Part shown: piece by piece, positions 1 to 16,263 of the stretch
Layout: each line of letters starts with the position of its first letter
How positions within the stretch are numbered: position 1 is the stretch's first letter
Origin: Metridium senile
Lineage: Eukaryota > Cnidaria > Anthozoa > Actiniaria > Metridiidae
NCBI GenBank assembly: GCA_949775045.1
Contig: OX459107.1
Coordinates: 11,497,250-11,561,249, forward strand
Direction of reading: 5' to 3'
Length of the DNA: 64,000 nucleotides
Notes under the pieces: generated by a model
The model's database searches: none
Told to the model about the DNA's origin: nothing
What the model saw: only the letters and a program-made list of their open reading frames with translations
Program-made: the position numbers and the translations under genes

Positions 1-1600
1 CCATCATCATCACTGACACTACAGCCACAACCACTACAATCATCATCCTCTATCAATACTAAACATAGTCATGCAGTATTACCATCATCATCATCACTGC
101 TACTACAACCACAACCACCACAATCATCATCCTCTATCAATACTAAACATATTCATGCAGTATTACCATCATCATCACTGCCACTACAACCACAACCGCC
201 ACAATTATCATCCTCTATTAATACTAAACATATTCATGCAGTATTACCATCATCACTGCCACTACAACCACAACCGCCACAATTATCATCCTCTATTAAT
301 ACTAAACATATTCATGCAGTATTACCATCATCATCACTGCCACTACAACCACAACCACCACTATCAATACTAAACAGAGTTGTGCAGCATTACCATCATC
401 ATCGCTGCCACTACAACCACAACCGCCACAGTTATCATCCTCTATTAATACTAAACATATTCATGCAGTATTACCATCATCATCACTGCCACTACAACCA
501 CAACCACTATAATTATCATCCTCTATCAATACTAAACATAGTCATGCAGTATTACCATCATCATCACTGACACTACAGCCATAACCACTACAATCATCAT
601 CCTCTATCAATACTAAACATAGTCATGCAGTATTACCATCATCATCACTGCCACTACAACCACAACCACCACAATCATCATCCTCTATCAATACTAAACA
701 TAGTCATGCAGTATTACCATCATCATCACTGTCACTACAGCCATAACCACCACTATCAATACTAAACAGAGTCGTGCAGCATTACCATCATCATCGCTGC
801 CACTACAACCACAACCGCCACAATTATCATCCTCTATTAATATTACCATCATCATCATCACTGCTACTACAACCACAACCACCACAATCATCATCCTCTA
901 TCAATACCAAACATATTCATGCAGTATTACCATCATCATCACTGCAACTACAACCACAACCACCGCAATCATCATCCTCTATCAATACTAAACATATTCA
1001 TGCAGTCATCATCATCACTGCCACTACAACCACAACCACCACAATCATCATCCTCTATCAATACTAAACATAGTCATGCAGTATTACCATCATCATCACT
1101 GCTACTACAACCACAACCACCACAATTATCATCCTCTATCAATACTAAACATAGTCTTGCAGTATTACTATCATCATCACTGCTACTACAACCACAACCA
1201 CCACAATTATCATCCTCTATCAATACTAAACATAGTCATGCAGTATTACTATCATCATCACTGCCACTACAGCCATAACCACCACAATTATCATCCTCTA
1301 TCATTACTAAACATAGTCATGCAGTATTACCATCATCATCACTGCAACTACAACCACAACCACCACAATCATCATCCTCTATCAATACTAAACAGTCATG
1401 CAGTATTACCATCATCATCACTGCCACTACAGCCATAACCACCACAATCATCATCCTCTATCATTACTAAACATAGTCATGCAGCATTACCATCATCATC
1501 ACCATTATCACTAGCATCATCATCCTCATTAACAGCATTACCATAAGCATCAGCATCATCACCACTAGCATTACCAACATCAACATCCTATATCATGCTA
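1..1600. repeat. CAT/CAC-rich minisatellite, unit 78-84 bp
   Basis: About 18-19 head-to-tail copies of a unit that begins ATGCAGTATTACCATCATC and ends near TCAATACTAAACATAGTC. Unit length varies by multiples of three, mostly through loss or gain of CAT triplets and some larger deletions. Two of the three plus-strand frames stay open over several units, giving His/Asn/Tyr-rich or Ser/Pro/Gln-rich translations of 100-120 residues. No splice sites or initiation context suggest real coding. The array decays into irregular ATCATC/ATCACC triplets after about 1,500. It is probably cut by the left edge of the window. Confidence 0.9.
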
Positions 1601-1631
1601 AATCTCAAGGCTAATTATTCTTTGTAAATAG

Positions 1632-1891
1632 ATTTTATTCACCTTGGCTGTTACACCGACAAAAGAGCTCGAGCACTACCAATGCGTTTTCACGGACATT
1701 CTGCGGTTTGTAGCTGCGCATTTACTATATTATCCAAAGGATATTCAACTTTTGGTATGGAAAATAGAAATGAATGTAGGAGTGGAGCGAATGCCGACAG
1801 TACTTATAACAAATATGGGCTAGCTAACAACTGCAAAAATGGAGTTGGTGGTCACTGGAGCTTGGATGTGTATCGGCTTCGAAAGGTCTAA
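1632..1891 (+). CDS. Orphan exon: WSC-like cysteine-rich domain (C-terminal)
   Basis: An open frame runs from just after an in-frame stop at 1625 to a stop at 1889-1891. It starts with a Leu-Gly-Cys-Tyr-Thr-Asp-Lys motif (about 1643-1663), then has a Cys-Ala...Lys-Gly-Tyr segment, an Asn-Glu-Cys, a Thr-Tyr-Asn-Lys-Tyr-Gly motif and a final Asn-Cys-Lys-Asn-Gly-Val-Gly-Gly-x-Trp...Asp-Val-Tyr block. This order resembles the extracellular WSC-like 'LGCYxDK...' domains common in cnidarian secreted and membrane proteins, usually near the C terminus (recognised from memory, not searched). A TTTGTAAATAG acceptor-like sequence ends at 1631, so this could be a terminal exon of a gene lying mostly left of the window. 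The ATG at 1682 falls inside the domain and is unlikely to be the start. It may also be an isolated exon relic, since the minisatellite lies directly upstream. Confidence 0.45.
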
Positions 1892-2462
1892 GGCAAATCA
1901 AAATGGCCAGAATTTAAAGGAGAATATAAGAATATAGTTCTCTCGAAGTTTCAGTATATCTTTAAACATGAAGCTCTGAGAAATTAATAAGTATCAAACT
2001 CACTAGAACTTATAAAATGTAGAATTTGTTTAGATGGAGAGCATGGCTTGCTTACTAGCATTATAAGCTATTATAGTAATATTTCAACATTTAAAAAACT
2101 TGTCATTTCTTCAGTTTTGAAGATGCCAAACTAAAACTTTTTAAAATGCCTATTTTGAAATAAATATGCAAATTCTGGCCTTATCATGTTGCTATTCCTA
2201 TAGAATCTTTGATTGATAAGGTCACGTGACTAGCTCCTCTGGAAGAAGGAATGCCATTTATAAAAATCCATTGTATCATTTCATAATCACTGCACTACAT
2301 ATTAAATAGAAACGCAGTCCAGTCTAGTCGGAGTGGTACGTTAGTAAGGACAGAGGACTTTATAACTTAGTTGTCTTCCTTGATCTGAGAATAGCCTTTG
2401 AAACGATCGTGAATCACGGAATTTTACTGGGCTAATACTCAAGGCTCACATAGAGGCCTTTG

Positions 2463-2688
2463 GGACTACCCTTGTCCAAGAGCCAGGGGTGATTTTAGGG
2501 TAGGTTAACTACTTAAAATAAAGGTACTTCCTAGGTTTGCTACTAAAAATAAAGGTACTTCCTAGGCGTGGAAATCAACAAGGTTTTAACAGTTCTTTTA
2601 ATTGATACGTACCTTTTAGGGGTCATTTGGAAAATCGACCTCCGATCATCCCTACCACTTGAACAAAGGGGGTAACCCCCAGGGCCTT
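2463..2688. repeat. MITE of the GGGTACTCCC...TTGTCCAAGTGG family, degenerate
   Basis: The left arm (ACCCTTGTCCAAGAGCCAGG) is inverted relative to the right arm (CCCTACCACTTGAACAAAGG). Inside are repeats of a GTACCTTTTAGGG/GGTACTTCCTAGG word. The same architecture, better preserved, is found at 16,928-17,219, so these are two copies of one nonautonomous family. Confidence 0.6.
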
Positions 2689-4054
2689 AGAGTATCAAGC
2701 TATTGTCTTCATATTTAAACGACCGTATCCGTATAGACAATTGTGTCAAGTATGTGGTAGGACTTCAGGCCATTTGAAAATCAGATGCAGTGTTCCTTAA
2801 GGGTCAGTCTTAGGACCTTTTTCCTGCATGTTTACATCAATATGATCTGCCAAATTATTGTTTAAGGTTTACTAATGACTATGACACAAGTCTTGTTGCC
2901 CTCTGCATTTCACTCAACGATATCGAAGTGGGCCTGAATTACTATCTAGATGATTTTAGTAAATGGCTGACAGCAAACAAGCTAGTCTAGCTGAATATAT
3001 AGCTTGATTGCATCAAGAAGACTGAGTCTGACATCCGAACCAAGTGTTAAAATAGGGACAAATAATATCAATAGTTAAGAGTTTGCACATCAATTTTTGT
3101 TGACTTTCGTTCTTTTTTTGACAAACGATATATACAATTACAAGCTATTGTATTTTGTATCGAGATGTTCTCATATTTGTGAATTCCTTTGTATTTTACT
3201 AACAAATATAGATGGTTATATTATATATGGGAGAGCGCACGAACAGTAACTTTGTTTAGAAGGGACACATTGATATGTGATTGTGCTGAACCCCTCACTT
3301 GGCATACATATTGCTTGGCATACATATTGCTCAGCAGGACCATTTAGGCATGGCTCTCGGATGATTGACTGTTTAGACATATCTTGGCTAATTAACCATG
3401 AATCCTCATAAAACCTGGCCAGTGAATTGAAGAAATTAAAGATCCTTGGTTGCCATGGAAACTTAGTCACGTGACTGCTAGGTCGCCATTTTGGATTTTT
3501 AAATGAGCCGCTTGAGTACGTACGTACAAAAGTCATGAAAACGTGCATAAACATTGATATATATAACATCTTTATAGAGCTAATTGGATTTTTTGGTAAT
3601 TAGTTTTACTTAATTTTTTTATAAATTGTTTTATGTTTTGACAAAATTAAGAAAAATTATAAAAAATTATATTAAACTGAATTTTCCAAAATATCCAATT
3701 AGATATCACTTGCTTTGGTGAATTACTATTAATGGCTGAAGTTTTGTTGATATAACTGGAAGTGTAACAGATATATGAATAAATTACTGATTTTCAAATT
3801 TTTCCACAAAAAGCCAAGCCTTAATGGTCCTGAGCGGTTGCAATCACGAGGCTCAGATATATAAATATATATATTAATAGAGACATGTTTGTCTTGTTAC
3901 ATAATGCTTTTGTTTAGACTCACTTTGAATACTGTTGCGAAGTGGGATTCTTTGGGAACTGGCATGGGCTAGCTATATCACAACGCTTACAAAAGTTATA
4001 ATGCGGTTATGATAGGGTTATAATGCGAAACAACAATAAAGCTGGTCATGCACC

Positions 4055-4198
4055 GAATCGAAATATGGCGACCAATTTGAATAACAATTGTTATTGACTC
4101 ACTAGCCTCTTATTCATGTGAAAACTCTCTTGTATTCAAACATGAGCACGAGGCTATATAGTCAGCCAAAACTATAGCAGGCCGCCATATTTCGATTC
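4055..4198. repeat. Small inverted-repeat element
   Basis: GAATCGAAATATGGCG at 4055-4070 is exactly inverted at 4183-4198 (CGCCATATTTCGATTC). An inner inverted pair around CTAGCCTC / GAGGCTATA is also visible. No target duplication is clear. Confidence 0.5.
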
Positions 4199-4777
4199 TG
4201 TCTATGTGAAAAGCAATGAATTGTTTGATCACACTAGTGGCTGCACTCGCTCTATGTTTGTAATTTCTGTACTAGCCATGGGCTTAAAAATAAATCACTT
4301 TGAGGCAATTGTAATTGTTTTGGTTTTAGACTAATTTCCCTCCACCCGTGCAAAGTAATCTGTAATAGTTGTTAGTTACGCTTCCTGTCAGTCTTACATC
4401 TGTTAATCGTTTATATTTTCTCTAGTGCGTCTATAACACAATGCGTGCGCAACTTCGTTGTCGAAATGATAAATCAACAACAAAAGATGAAAACAATTGT
4501 CGTGCGAGACAGAATAAGCAAAAAGCGGTTTATCTTTAGAGTGATTCTGAAGGTTCTCTACGAGCATGCCTAATATTTTCAACCCTGATTGCCCCCCTAT
4601 GTATCTATATTCGTACTGGAAGAATTACCACGCAACGCCTCTTTTTGGTGGAAGTAAAGAATTGTCTCAAAAACTTAATGAGCTTTAACAAACAGCTACG
4701 TGACATTTTATGATCTGTTATGAAACTGGGAAACGGAATACAGGATAAAACTATGTTTGTTCAGTCGCTGCTTTTTC

Positions 4778-5039
4778 CACAGGGAGCCCAAGCTCGTCAC
4801 TTGTGATGTTTTACAATGTGTCTTCCTTGTCTTCTTCTTTCTCTTTCTGGGACATTTTCGTCAAAATCGCTCTAGCTAATTGAGCTAAAACTCGGTCACA
4901 GACTAGAAAACAGTTATACCCAACTATCTACGTAAAAAAGGTTTTTATTATTGTATATTTGAGGCACAGCGAAAGGATATTTCGCGACTCCATACATTTA
5001 CTGTAAAACATCACAAGTGACGAGCTTGGGCTCCCTGTG
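4778..5039. mobile_element. 262-bp MITE, CACAGGGAGCCC termini, 7-bp TSD
   Basis: Termini CACAGGGAGCCCAAGCTCGT and its inverse, with arms extending about 35-40 bp through ACTTGTGATGTTTTAC. It is flanked by CTTTTTC at 4771-4777 and 5040-5046, a 7-bp target duplication. The ends match the longer elements at 24,940 and 29,707, but the arms beyond the first 12 bases differ, so it is a separate family with the same terminal signature. It has no coding capacity. Confidence 0.85.
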
Positions 5040-6722
5040 CTTTTTCTGGCATTGGTGTTAAGGTTATGCCTTCGTTATCAACTCTTTTGTACAAGGCACC
5101 ATTGAATCGTCATTAAAACAATGCATCTCAAATTTAAATGAGCTCCCACAATTCCTATCGGGTTGTTACAGCCATCGACAACAAGCATTATAATTATATC
5201 AGTTTTTATTTGTACGTACAATAGTCGCTTGAGTGTTAAAAAATCATAATTACTATAAAATCTTCATTGTATATATTGAAGCACACCTTAAAAATATATT
5301 TTTTAGATCTCAAAAAATATTAATTACCGTTAACTCTAATTGAAAGACCTTAACATAGATTTACATTACACTGCTCTTGTTTGCTAATCCTGGTTCAGTT
5401 TAACTTTCAATGAAACCTATGGAATTAATCATGGGTAAGGGCTAATCCTGGTTTAAACTCTTTTAAAAATCATATCCGTTTTGAAATCACTAGCAAATCC
5501 TGCAAGTCTGGCATTAGACAAAACACAGGATTTAATTATCAAAGCATAATTTTGCATTTTTTGATGTTTTTGATTGAAATCAACATACAATGTAATGTGA
5601 TGATAAAATTGCATGATAAAAATGGAGAAGAATTAAAAATTAGGAATAGCATTTTTAAATGCTTAAAAGCAGCATAGTTTAACGTTACCAGCACTGTTTG
5701 ACGTTTGTTGAAGTAACAGCATCAGAATTTCATAAAATAAGTTATTCTGTGATTTTAGTGGTATCTTTTGGATTTTGTGTGAATATATTAGTGAGCCATA
5801 ATGGTATGCCTGACTAATGATTCACTTTTTAACAAAATACTCCAGTTTGTGTTTATTCACAAAGATTACAAAATGGATATGATTAATACGCGGTCGTGCA
5901 ATTTTGTAATCACTCGTATGGATGCAGACCAAATTGCACTCCACTCAGTTCTATTACTATTGTTAATAAAACCTATAGAGTGGACCCTGTTATTTTATTC
6001 TGCTAATCCTGGTTAAACTCTAACTACAACCTATAGATCTAGAGTTAAGGTTGGTGCTAATCCTGCATGTTTAACGTGACTGGCTATTGGGAAAAAATGA
6101 CCTTTTTACTGCGATTTCTTGCTGATTCGAAATATGAAAAGAAAAAAAAAGCTCGAGATAATAAGAATTGAATAGATACCTACCTAAACGGTAGTTTTCA
6201 TACTGTGTAATGCACAAATACCGGCTAGTGAATCATTCTAAAATATAACATGGATATTTTTGAATTAAAGGCAAATATCTACCTTGATCTGTCATGTTTT
6301 GTCCTAGTACAGTGCTTTCAAAACTAACACTAAGTCGAAAATATATTTTTTGTAGGTTATAAAAGTAAACTTTGATCAATTTCATATAAAGTAGACTTTT
6401 TTAAGTCCCGTGAAAAATTCGAGGGTTTTGCCCTGTTGAAGTGTATGGTTCCTCAAAAACGTTTTGTATTTTAATCAGCAGTTTTTGTGCGCGCGCACAT
6501 CGTGGGCTCAAATTAATCGAGCATTCAGTAGCCAGTCACTTTAACTCTTAACAAAACCTATAATTACAGTTAATTTAATATTACCAGGCAAGGGTAAATT
6601 TAAAAAACACAGTGTATACCAGGCTTGTTCTTAGTGACATAACTCGTGTTTTTCTCGCTTTTTTTGAACCTCATATTATAATTTAAAGTTACAATCACAT
6701 AATAAAAGGCGTTAACTCATTA

Positions 6723-6958
6723 GGGTTTTCCGATTTAACGGCACAAAGGCAGATTTGGCACTAATAGTGCCAGTTGATGGTACCAGTTTTAATTTGTCAT
6801 TATTTCTGCAATACTGTTCTTATTTTTTTTATTCTTACTCTGAAAATGTAATATTTTGAACACATGCAACTCCTAGAAATTCTAATAACGGTAAACATGC
6901 ACGTATGCTAATTAATATCTGGTACTGTTAGTACCAAAGTCGCTAAATCGGAAAACCC
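6723..6958. mobile_element. MITE with TA target site (GGGTTTTCCGATTTA ends)
   Basis: GGGTTTTCCGATTTA follows TA at 6721-6722 and its inverse precedes TA at 6959-6960. A second inverted pair, GCACTAATAGTGCCAG / CTGGTACTGTTAGTACC, lies inside. TA flanks and short length suggest a nonautonomous Tc1/mariner-type element. Confidence 0.7.
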
Positions 6959-7123
6959 TATTCCAGTCTACCCATCTCCTGATAAACGGCTAGCAGTAGC
7001 AGTCAAAATGCTGTGTCCAAAACCTACGACATCCATTTATCAATAAAACTTTCTACTTACAATCATATTGGTAGAGTCCAAGCATCTGTGAATAACAAAT
7101 CACTAAATAGTACAAAATAGTGC

Positions 7124-7268
7124 TAGAGTGATTTTCATATGTCCGTGCAAGAAAATAGACCATTTAGTTTGTGGTAGTTGATAAAGAACAAAAGAAAACA
7201 ATGTGTTTAGTGTTTACTACTAACTATTAGTTTGCCTATTCTTTCACGGTCATATCAAAATCACTCTA
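7124..7268. mobile_element. Short MITE with TA ends (TAGAGTGATTTT)
   Basis: TAGAGTGATTTTCATATG at 7124 is inverted as CATATCAAAATCACTCTA at 7251-7268, with CCGTG/CACGG just inside both arms. The outer TA may be the target duplication. A related CACTCTA word occurs near 8505. Confidence 0.6.
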
Positions 7269-8039
7269 GTTAAACCATAAAATAAAATAAGCAATAGTTG
7301 TACTATTTAGTAATATTAATGTTTCAGAGATATAATGTTTGCACACAAGTGAAATTGACCTCAACCAAATTTTTACTAATTATGATATTTACTATATCAT
7401 TTTATTTTTTGCATTATTTACAAACATTATCTTTAAATTAAAATACATTATTACTTTTCTTTCATAATGAGTTATGAACAGACAGATGAATATGTAGGTA
7501 TTTTCAGCTTGATGATTGGAAGACTTTCCTAAAGAAAAATAAGATAAAAATAGAATTATTCTCCACTTTCACATAACCATAATGCCTTGTTTTTTTAGAT
7601 CATGTGACAGTTTTTCGCATAGCAACGCCTGGCGATGCCATGTTGGATGTAAAGCCATACCTTGACGACAGTGTTTACACGTAGCTTTGCATGACAGGGT
7701 CAGCTTTAAGTAGTCTTAATTTGTAAACAGTAGTTTTTATTTTTATGGGTATTGTAAAAAAAAGAGAATATTCAAACCAAGATTTGTCAGACATTTATTT
7801 TATCTTGAAATCTTTAGAAAAATATAAAAGAACTATCCTAGACATTTTATAAGCAAAATACAATATCAGCAACCTTTCTGTGATCGATTCCATATTGTAA
7901 ATTCCATACAGAACAGACACGACATTGTATATATTACTTAATATATTACAATATTCACAATTAAGTTCTAATATTATTACTTGTTTTTTTATAAAAAAGA
8001 AAAGGTAAATCTTAATTTAATATTTTTAAATTAAAATCT

Positions 8040-9010
8040 AAATAAATGAATAAACGAATGAATAAATGAATACATATTAAAGAAATAAATATATACTAAA
8101 GAAATAAGGAAATAAGTATTACATAAATAAAGAAATACTAGAATTTTCATTAACCTGTGAAACAAAGTGTAATAGGGAAAGAGTAATAAAGTGTATTAAT
8201 AATAATAATAATAATAATATAAGTTCTTTGGACGCATTTAAAGCTCAATGCGTTTACATAATTAAAAAGAAAAAGTAAAAATTATTTAGTAGTTTTAGAT
8301 TGAGTGACAGTTAAAAGCTTGACGGAATAGGAATGTTTTCAGTTTAGTTTTAAATTGTTTCAGTGATTTGCAATTTTGAATGTTTGAATTTTGAATGTGT
8401 AATAGTGCTATTAAACAAATGATTATAAAACACAAAGTTAAAGTTAAAGTGTAATACAGTGTAATAAAGCATATTACGCTAAAGTGTGTTTCACGGGTTA
8501 ATGAAAACCACTCTATCAGCGTGCAAAACTTATCACTATTTAGTAATAAATAGTCCTAATTGTACTATAGAAAACAACCCAATTAGAATAAATATTTAGT
8601 ACTTTTTATGATGCATGCTTTTTAATGGTGTTACTCTATGAAAGAATAAATATCAAATAAGCAAATAAATAAATAAATAAAAACCTTGTTTTTTTAACCT
8701 ATTATATTAAAATCTAAATAAATATATAAATGAATAAACAAATAAATAAATAAAATAAACCAATGAATAAACTAATAAATTAATAAATATATTAATAAAT
8801 ATATATAAATAGCCAAATACACACATACCTATTAAATACATTTAAGTAGATGAATGAAATATATGATTGAATAAATGAATACTAGTAAATCAACAAATAA
8901 ATAATACTAAATAAATAAGTAAAAAAATAGATGAATGAATAAATAAATAAATAAATAAATAAATAGGAAAGTAAATAAAATAAAATAAATCAATAAAGAT
9001 ATATGAAATA
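8040..9010. repeat. AT-rich (AAAT)n-type simple repeat region
   Basis: Long degenerate runs of AATAAATAAATA and AATGAATAAACGA (about 8,041-8,150, 8,640-8,790 and 8,860-8,995), plus a short (AAT)n at about 8,199-8,220. The last exon of the PACRG-like gene should lie in or beyond this stretch, but none was recognised. Confidence 0.8.
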
Positions 9011-9050
9011 ACTAAATATATAAATCAATTAAAATTAATGGTAGATTTAC

Positions 9051-13417
<4,367 letters not shown>

Positions 13418-13845
13418 TGTTTATCTTACTGGGGGTGGGGTAGGGAGATTCTGCTCAATAATTTGACTGAGTCCTCTACTCGTCTGGCAAATGATTCTTT
13501 TACAGATTGCATTCAGGATTTTTATACTCCTTTTTGATATTGGGCTTTAAGTAACCCCTTTGACCATCATTATAAGTAAATCGATAACTACTTGCTAATT
13601 ATGACCAGAAATCTGCAAATAAGTGTCAAGTCCTCCCTTTTTATCAAGACAAAAAGTGTCCTTCCTTTTCAAGCCGTTATGGTAAGATTATGTGCAAAAA
13701 ACCCTGTTTTATATATAGCTATATTGATATTTTTAGTTGTAGTCAGATATCTTTTGATTTTAGCCTAGTTTTGCTATTTTACTTTTTATTGATTCATTGC
13801 TCGATTCGGTTTCTTTATTTTTTGTATCTAGTATTATCATATGAA

Positions 13846-14004
13846 TTTATTTATTTGTTTTTTGTTTGTTTGTTTGTTTATTTATTTATTCATTTATTTA
13901 TTTTTTTACTTACTTACTTACTTACTTCCTTGCTTGCTTACTTGCTTGCTTGCTTACTTATTTTCTTACTTACTTATTTTCTTACTTACTTATTTTCTTT
14001 CTTT

Positions 14005-14068
<64 letters not shown>

Positions 14069-14069
14069 T
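13846..14069. repeat. (CTTA)n/(TTTG)n microsatellite
   Basis: Starts as TTTGTTTG/TTTATTTA and becomes a long ACTT/CTTA array to about 14,069. The Leu/Tyr-rich ORFs over it in three frames are low-complexity artefacts. It lies in the divergent interval between the PACRG-like gene and the membrane-protein gene. Confidence 0.95.
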
Positions 14070-14602
14070 TTGTAAAAAAACATCAGCTACTATTTAACAT
14101 AAAAATCAGTAGGCGACGCTATATAATGGTTAAAATAACCAGTACATTTTTTACAGTGTGTAACGTTTTTGGATTACCATATTCGTCTGGAAAGGAAGAC
14201 ACTCGAAATACCTGTTTGCGCTCATTTCATTTTACTTGAGCGCGGTAAACACCTTTCTTGTAATTATAAAAAAACGATTAAGTAAGCGGAAATAATGAAT
14301 ATATATAGCTCATAAGCAGATAAAGCAATGAAAATAAAAAAAATAAGGAAAATCACAAGAAAAGAGCATATTTATTTATATTGGCACTTTGTATTGGGGT
14401 GACAAAGGTTGAACGCTCCAATGAACTATGCATGTGACACCAGCCGACAAAGTCAAACATTGACCGTGAAATGAAAGCTAACTAAGGACTAAATCGAGAA
14501 AAAGAACCAAAGCTTTTTTCTTAATGGGTGGACTCAACTACTGTGAATGTGTTCGGTACAAAAAGAGCAAGCTTGACTTCGAACTGGTTTAGACTTCTGT
14601 GA

Positions 14603-15433
14603 ATGTGTGCGGTACACAACAAGCAAGCACGATTACAAACTAGTTTGGATAATGAGATTGACGAATGCTGTAAATTATCTGAGAACGATCAAGAAGATGA
14701 TGATTCTATAGTGAAAGTATTGCCATATCTAACAGGAATCTATCTTGTATTCATGATATGGCGATATTTAAGCATCTTTCTCTATGCTGTATTCGCCACT
14801 GAGTGTTTCTTCAGGGCTAAAGTAGCTACATTGCGCTGTGAAAACTTCAGTGTGTTTCCATTCCCGACTTTGTTTGAAATCGCGTGGCAGACCTCTTCGT
14901 CTATTAACTCCGTCATTTGCATTGCAGTCTTACAAAGACTTCCCCAGTTTCCTGGATTTCTTGTTATTCGAAGAAAGCTCGTCCGTATTGCACGCTTTTG
15001 GTCGTTGCTGTTCCAATTATTCGTGGTAATTACCTTTAATGTGATTCTGTTGCTACATGAACACCTCCTTGTTATTTCGGTGGTTGAGTTTGGGTTTATC
15101 TTCGATGAGGTTTCCGTTACTGCTGTGGTATGTCTATGGAATTTCGTCCCTGCACCGAATAGTGAAAATGCTTCCAAAAGCTTCCAGTTTTGTTATTATT
15201 TCACACTTGTAGCATTTTTCCTGGAAAATCTTTATCTTTTTATATTAATGTCGTCACAAGCTGCTTTGGACATCACAGGAATACATGAATTTGAAAACAG
15301 ACCACCTTCACTACAAGCAGTTGGTATCATCATGAACGCTACTGAAGCAACTTTTTACTTTGCTATTATGAAATTCTTCTGGAACAAGATATTTGAGCAC
15401 AGTGCTGATTTATTTGAAAAAGAGACTTTTTAA
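14603..15433 (+). CDS. 276-residue multi-pass membrane protein, possibly XK-related-like
   Basis: A single long open frame without an evident intron. The N terminus (about 40 residues) is polar and acidic (a Glu-Asp-Asp-Asp stretch). Hydrophobic segments lie at about residues 42-67, 128-160 (long enough for two passes), 170-185, 197-218 and 238-260. A Phe-Phe-Leu-Glu-Asn-Leu-Tyr-Leu segment near residue 205, followed by a Gly-containing C-terminal helix ending Phe-Phe-Trp, recalls the Leu-Glu-Asn...Phe-Phe-His pattern of XK-related (Kell/XKR) proteins. The match is weak, and a cnidarian-specific family is equally possible. The next in-frame Met is at residue 52 inside the first membrane helix, so the ATG at 14603 is the only sensible start. 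The 5' region contains an approximately 55-60 bp imperfect tandem duplication (about 14,538-14,650) that includes this start. Confidence 0.6.
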   Translation: MCAVHNKQARLQTSLDNEIDECCKLSENDQEDDDSIVKVLPYLTGIYLVFMIWRYLSIFLYAVFATECFFRAKVATLRCENFSVFPFPTLFEIAWQTSSSINSVICIAVLQRLPQFPGFLVIRRKLVRIARFWSLLFQLFVVITFNVILLLHEHLLVISVVEFGFIFDEVSVTAVVCLWNFVPAPNSENASKSFQFCYYFTLVAFFLENLYLFILMSSQAALDITGIHEFENRPPSLQAVGIIMNATEATFYFAIMKFFWNKIFEHSADLFEKETF

Positions 15434-15675
15434 GGGTAATTTTCTCTTGACGTACTAGTTAGATTACCCTTAAAATCGAAAACTGCGATTGCAGGAGGGA
15501 AAGGAAGTATATATATCCGACGGTGTTTTTCGGGATTGCGAAACGAAGATTCAGAAATGATGACCTTTGCTAAATGTTGCTGCAAATGTGTAGCGAATAT
15601 AGACCTTTTCACATTTCTCGTTCATTAACCTCGGCCTCGATAGCATGTAATATATTCTTTAATGACCGTGCATCC

Positions 15676-16263
15676 AATTTTCATTTAGCGAATTGATCAA
15701 CTTTCCCTGATCTGATCAAGATGTTTTTCGCACCAGATACAAAGCATAGATTGAAGTTTTGATTGATGTCAATTTCAACTCAATTGGTGTTGCTATGACA
15801 ACTTAAATTAACGTGAAACAAAAATGGCGGAAATAGGTTTTTCTAAAATATCTCGCATTTTCGATGAGCTTCAGAAAAATGACTATATAGGTAATTAACC
15901 TCACATTAATGCGCTATTAATCTGACCATAGTTAGGATGTTTGATTAGAGCGATTTCAAATAAATCGCAAAAAGAGTGTTTTTGCAAATTATTCAAAATC
16001 GCTCTAATCTAACCTTCTAATTAATGTCTGATTAACAGTGCATGAATGTGACGTTTAATACCTATATAGTCATTTTTTCTGAAGCTCATCGAAAATGCGA
16101 GATATTTTAGAAAAACTTATTTCCGCCATCTTTGTTTTATGTTGCTATAGCGACACCAATGGAATTGAAATTGACACAAATCAAAAATTCCATCTATGCT
16201 TTATATCTGGTGCAAAATATATATTGATCATACCAGGGAAAGTTGATCATCTCGCTAAATGAA
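15676..16263. mobile_element. Foldback element with arms of about 200 bp
   Basis: The left arm begins TTTTCATTTAGCGAATTGATC and contains GGCGGAAATAGGTTTTTC and GACTATATAG. The right arm repeats these inverted, ending GATCATCTCGCTAAATGAAA. A smaller inverted pair (GATTAGAGCGATTT / AAATCGCTCTAATC, about 15,943-16,012) sits at the centre and uses the same GAGCGATTT word as the termini of the element at 44,024. There is no ORF. Confidence 0.75.

Larger units (their letters stand above)
1892..8040. other. Intergenic, AT-rich, with scattered MITEs
   Basis: No coding region could be supported. ORFs here are short and lack family motifs or splice context. Inverted-repeat elements inside it are listed separately. 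The stretch about 5,380-6,600 contains several diverged copies of GCTAATCCTGGTTTAAACTC and nearby ACCTATAG words in both orientations, which look like decayed repeats. Confidence 0.5.

Noticed and set aside
71..1438. Several His/Asn/Tyr- or Ser/Pro/Gln-rich ORFs of 60-120 codons
   Set aside because: They are translations of the minisatellite in alternate frames, without splice or start context.
1..1600. CRISPR array
   Set aside because: Units are contiguous without unique spacers, and the window is clearly eukaryotic.
3216..3569. 117-codon minus-strand ORF
   Set aside because: No family motif and no splice context; expected length by chance.
13690..14239. Leu/Tyr/Phe-rich ORFs of 69-135 codons that look like membrane proteins
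   Set aside because: They are read through the (CTTA)n microsatellite; three frames give the same kind of product.
14782..15177. 131-codon minus-strand ORF
   Set aside because: Antisense shadow of the membrane-protein gene.
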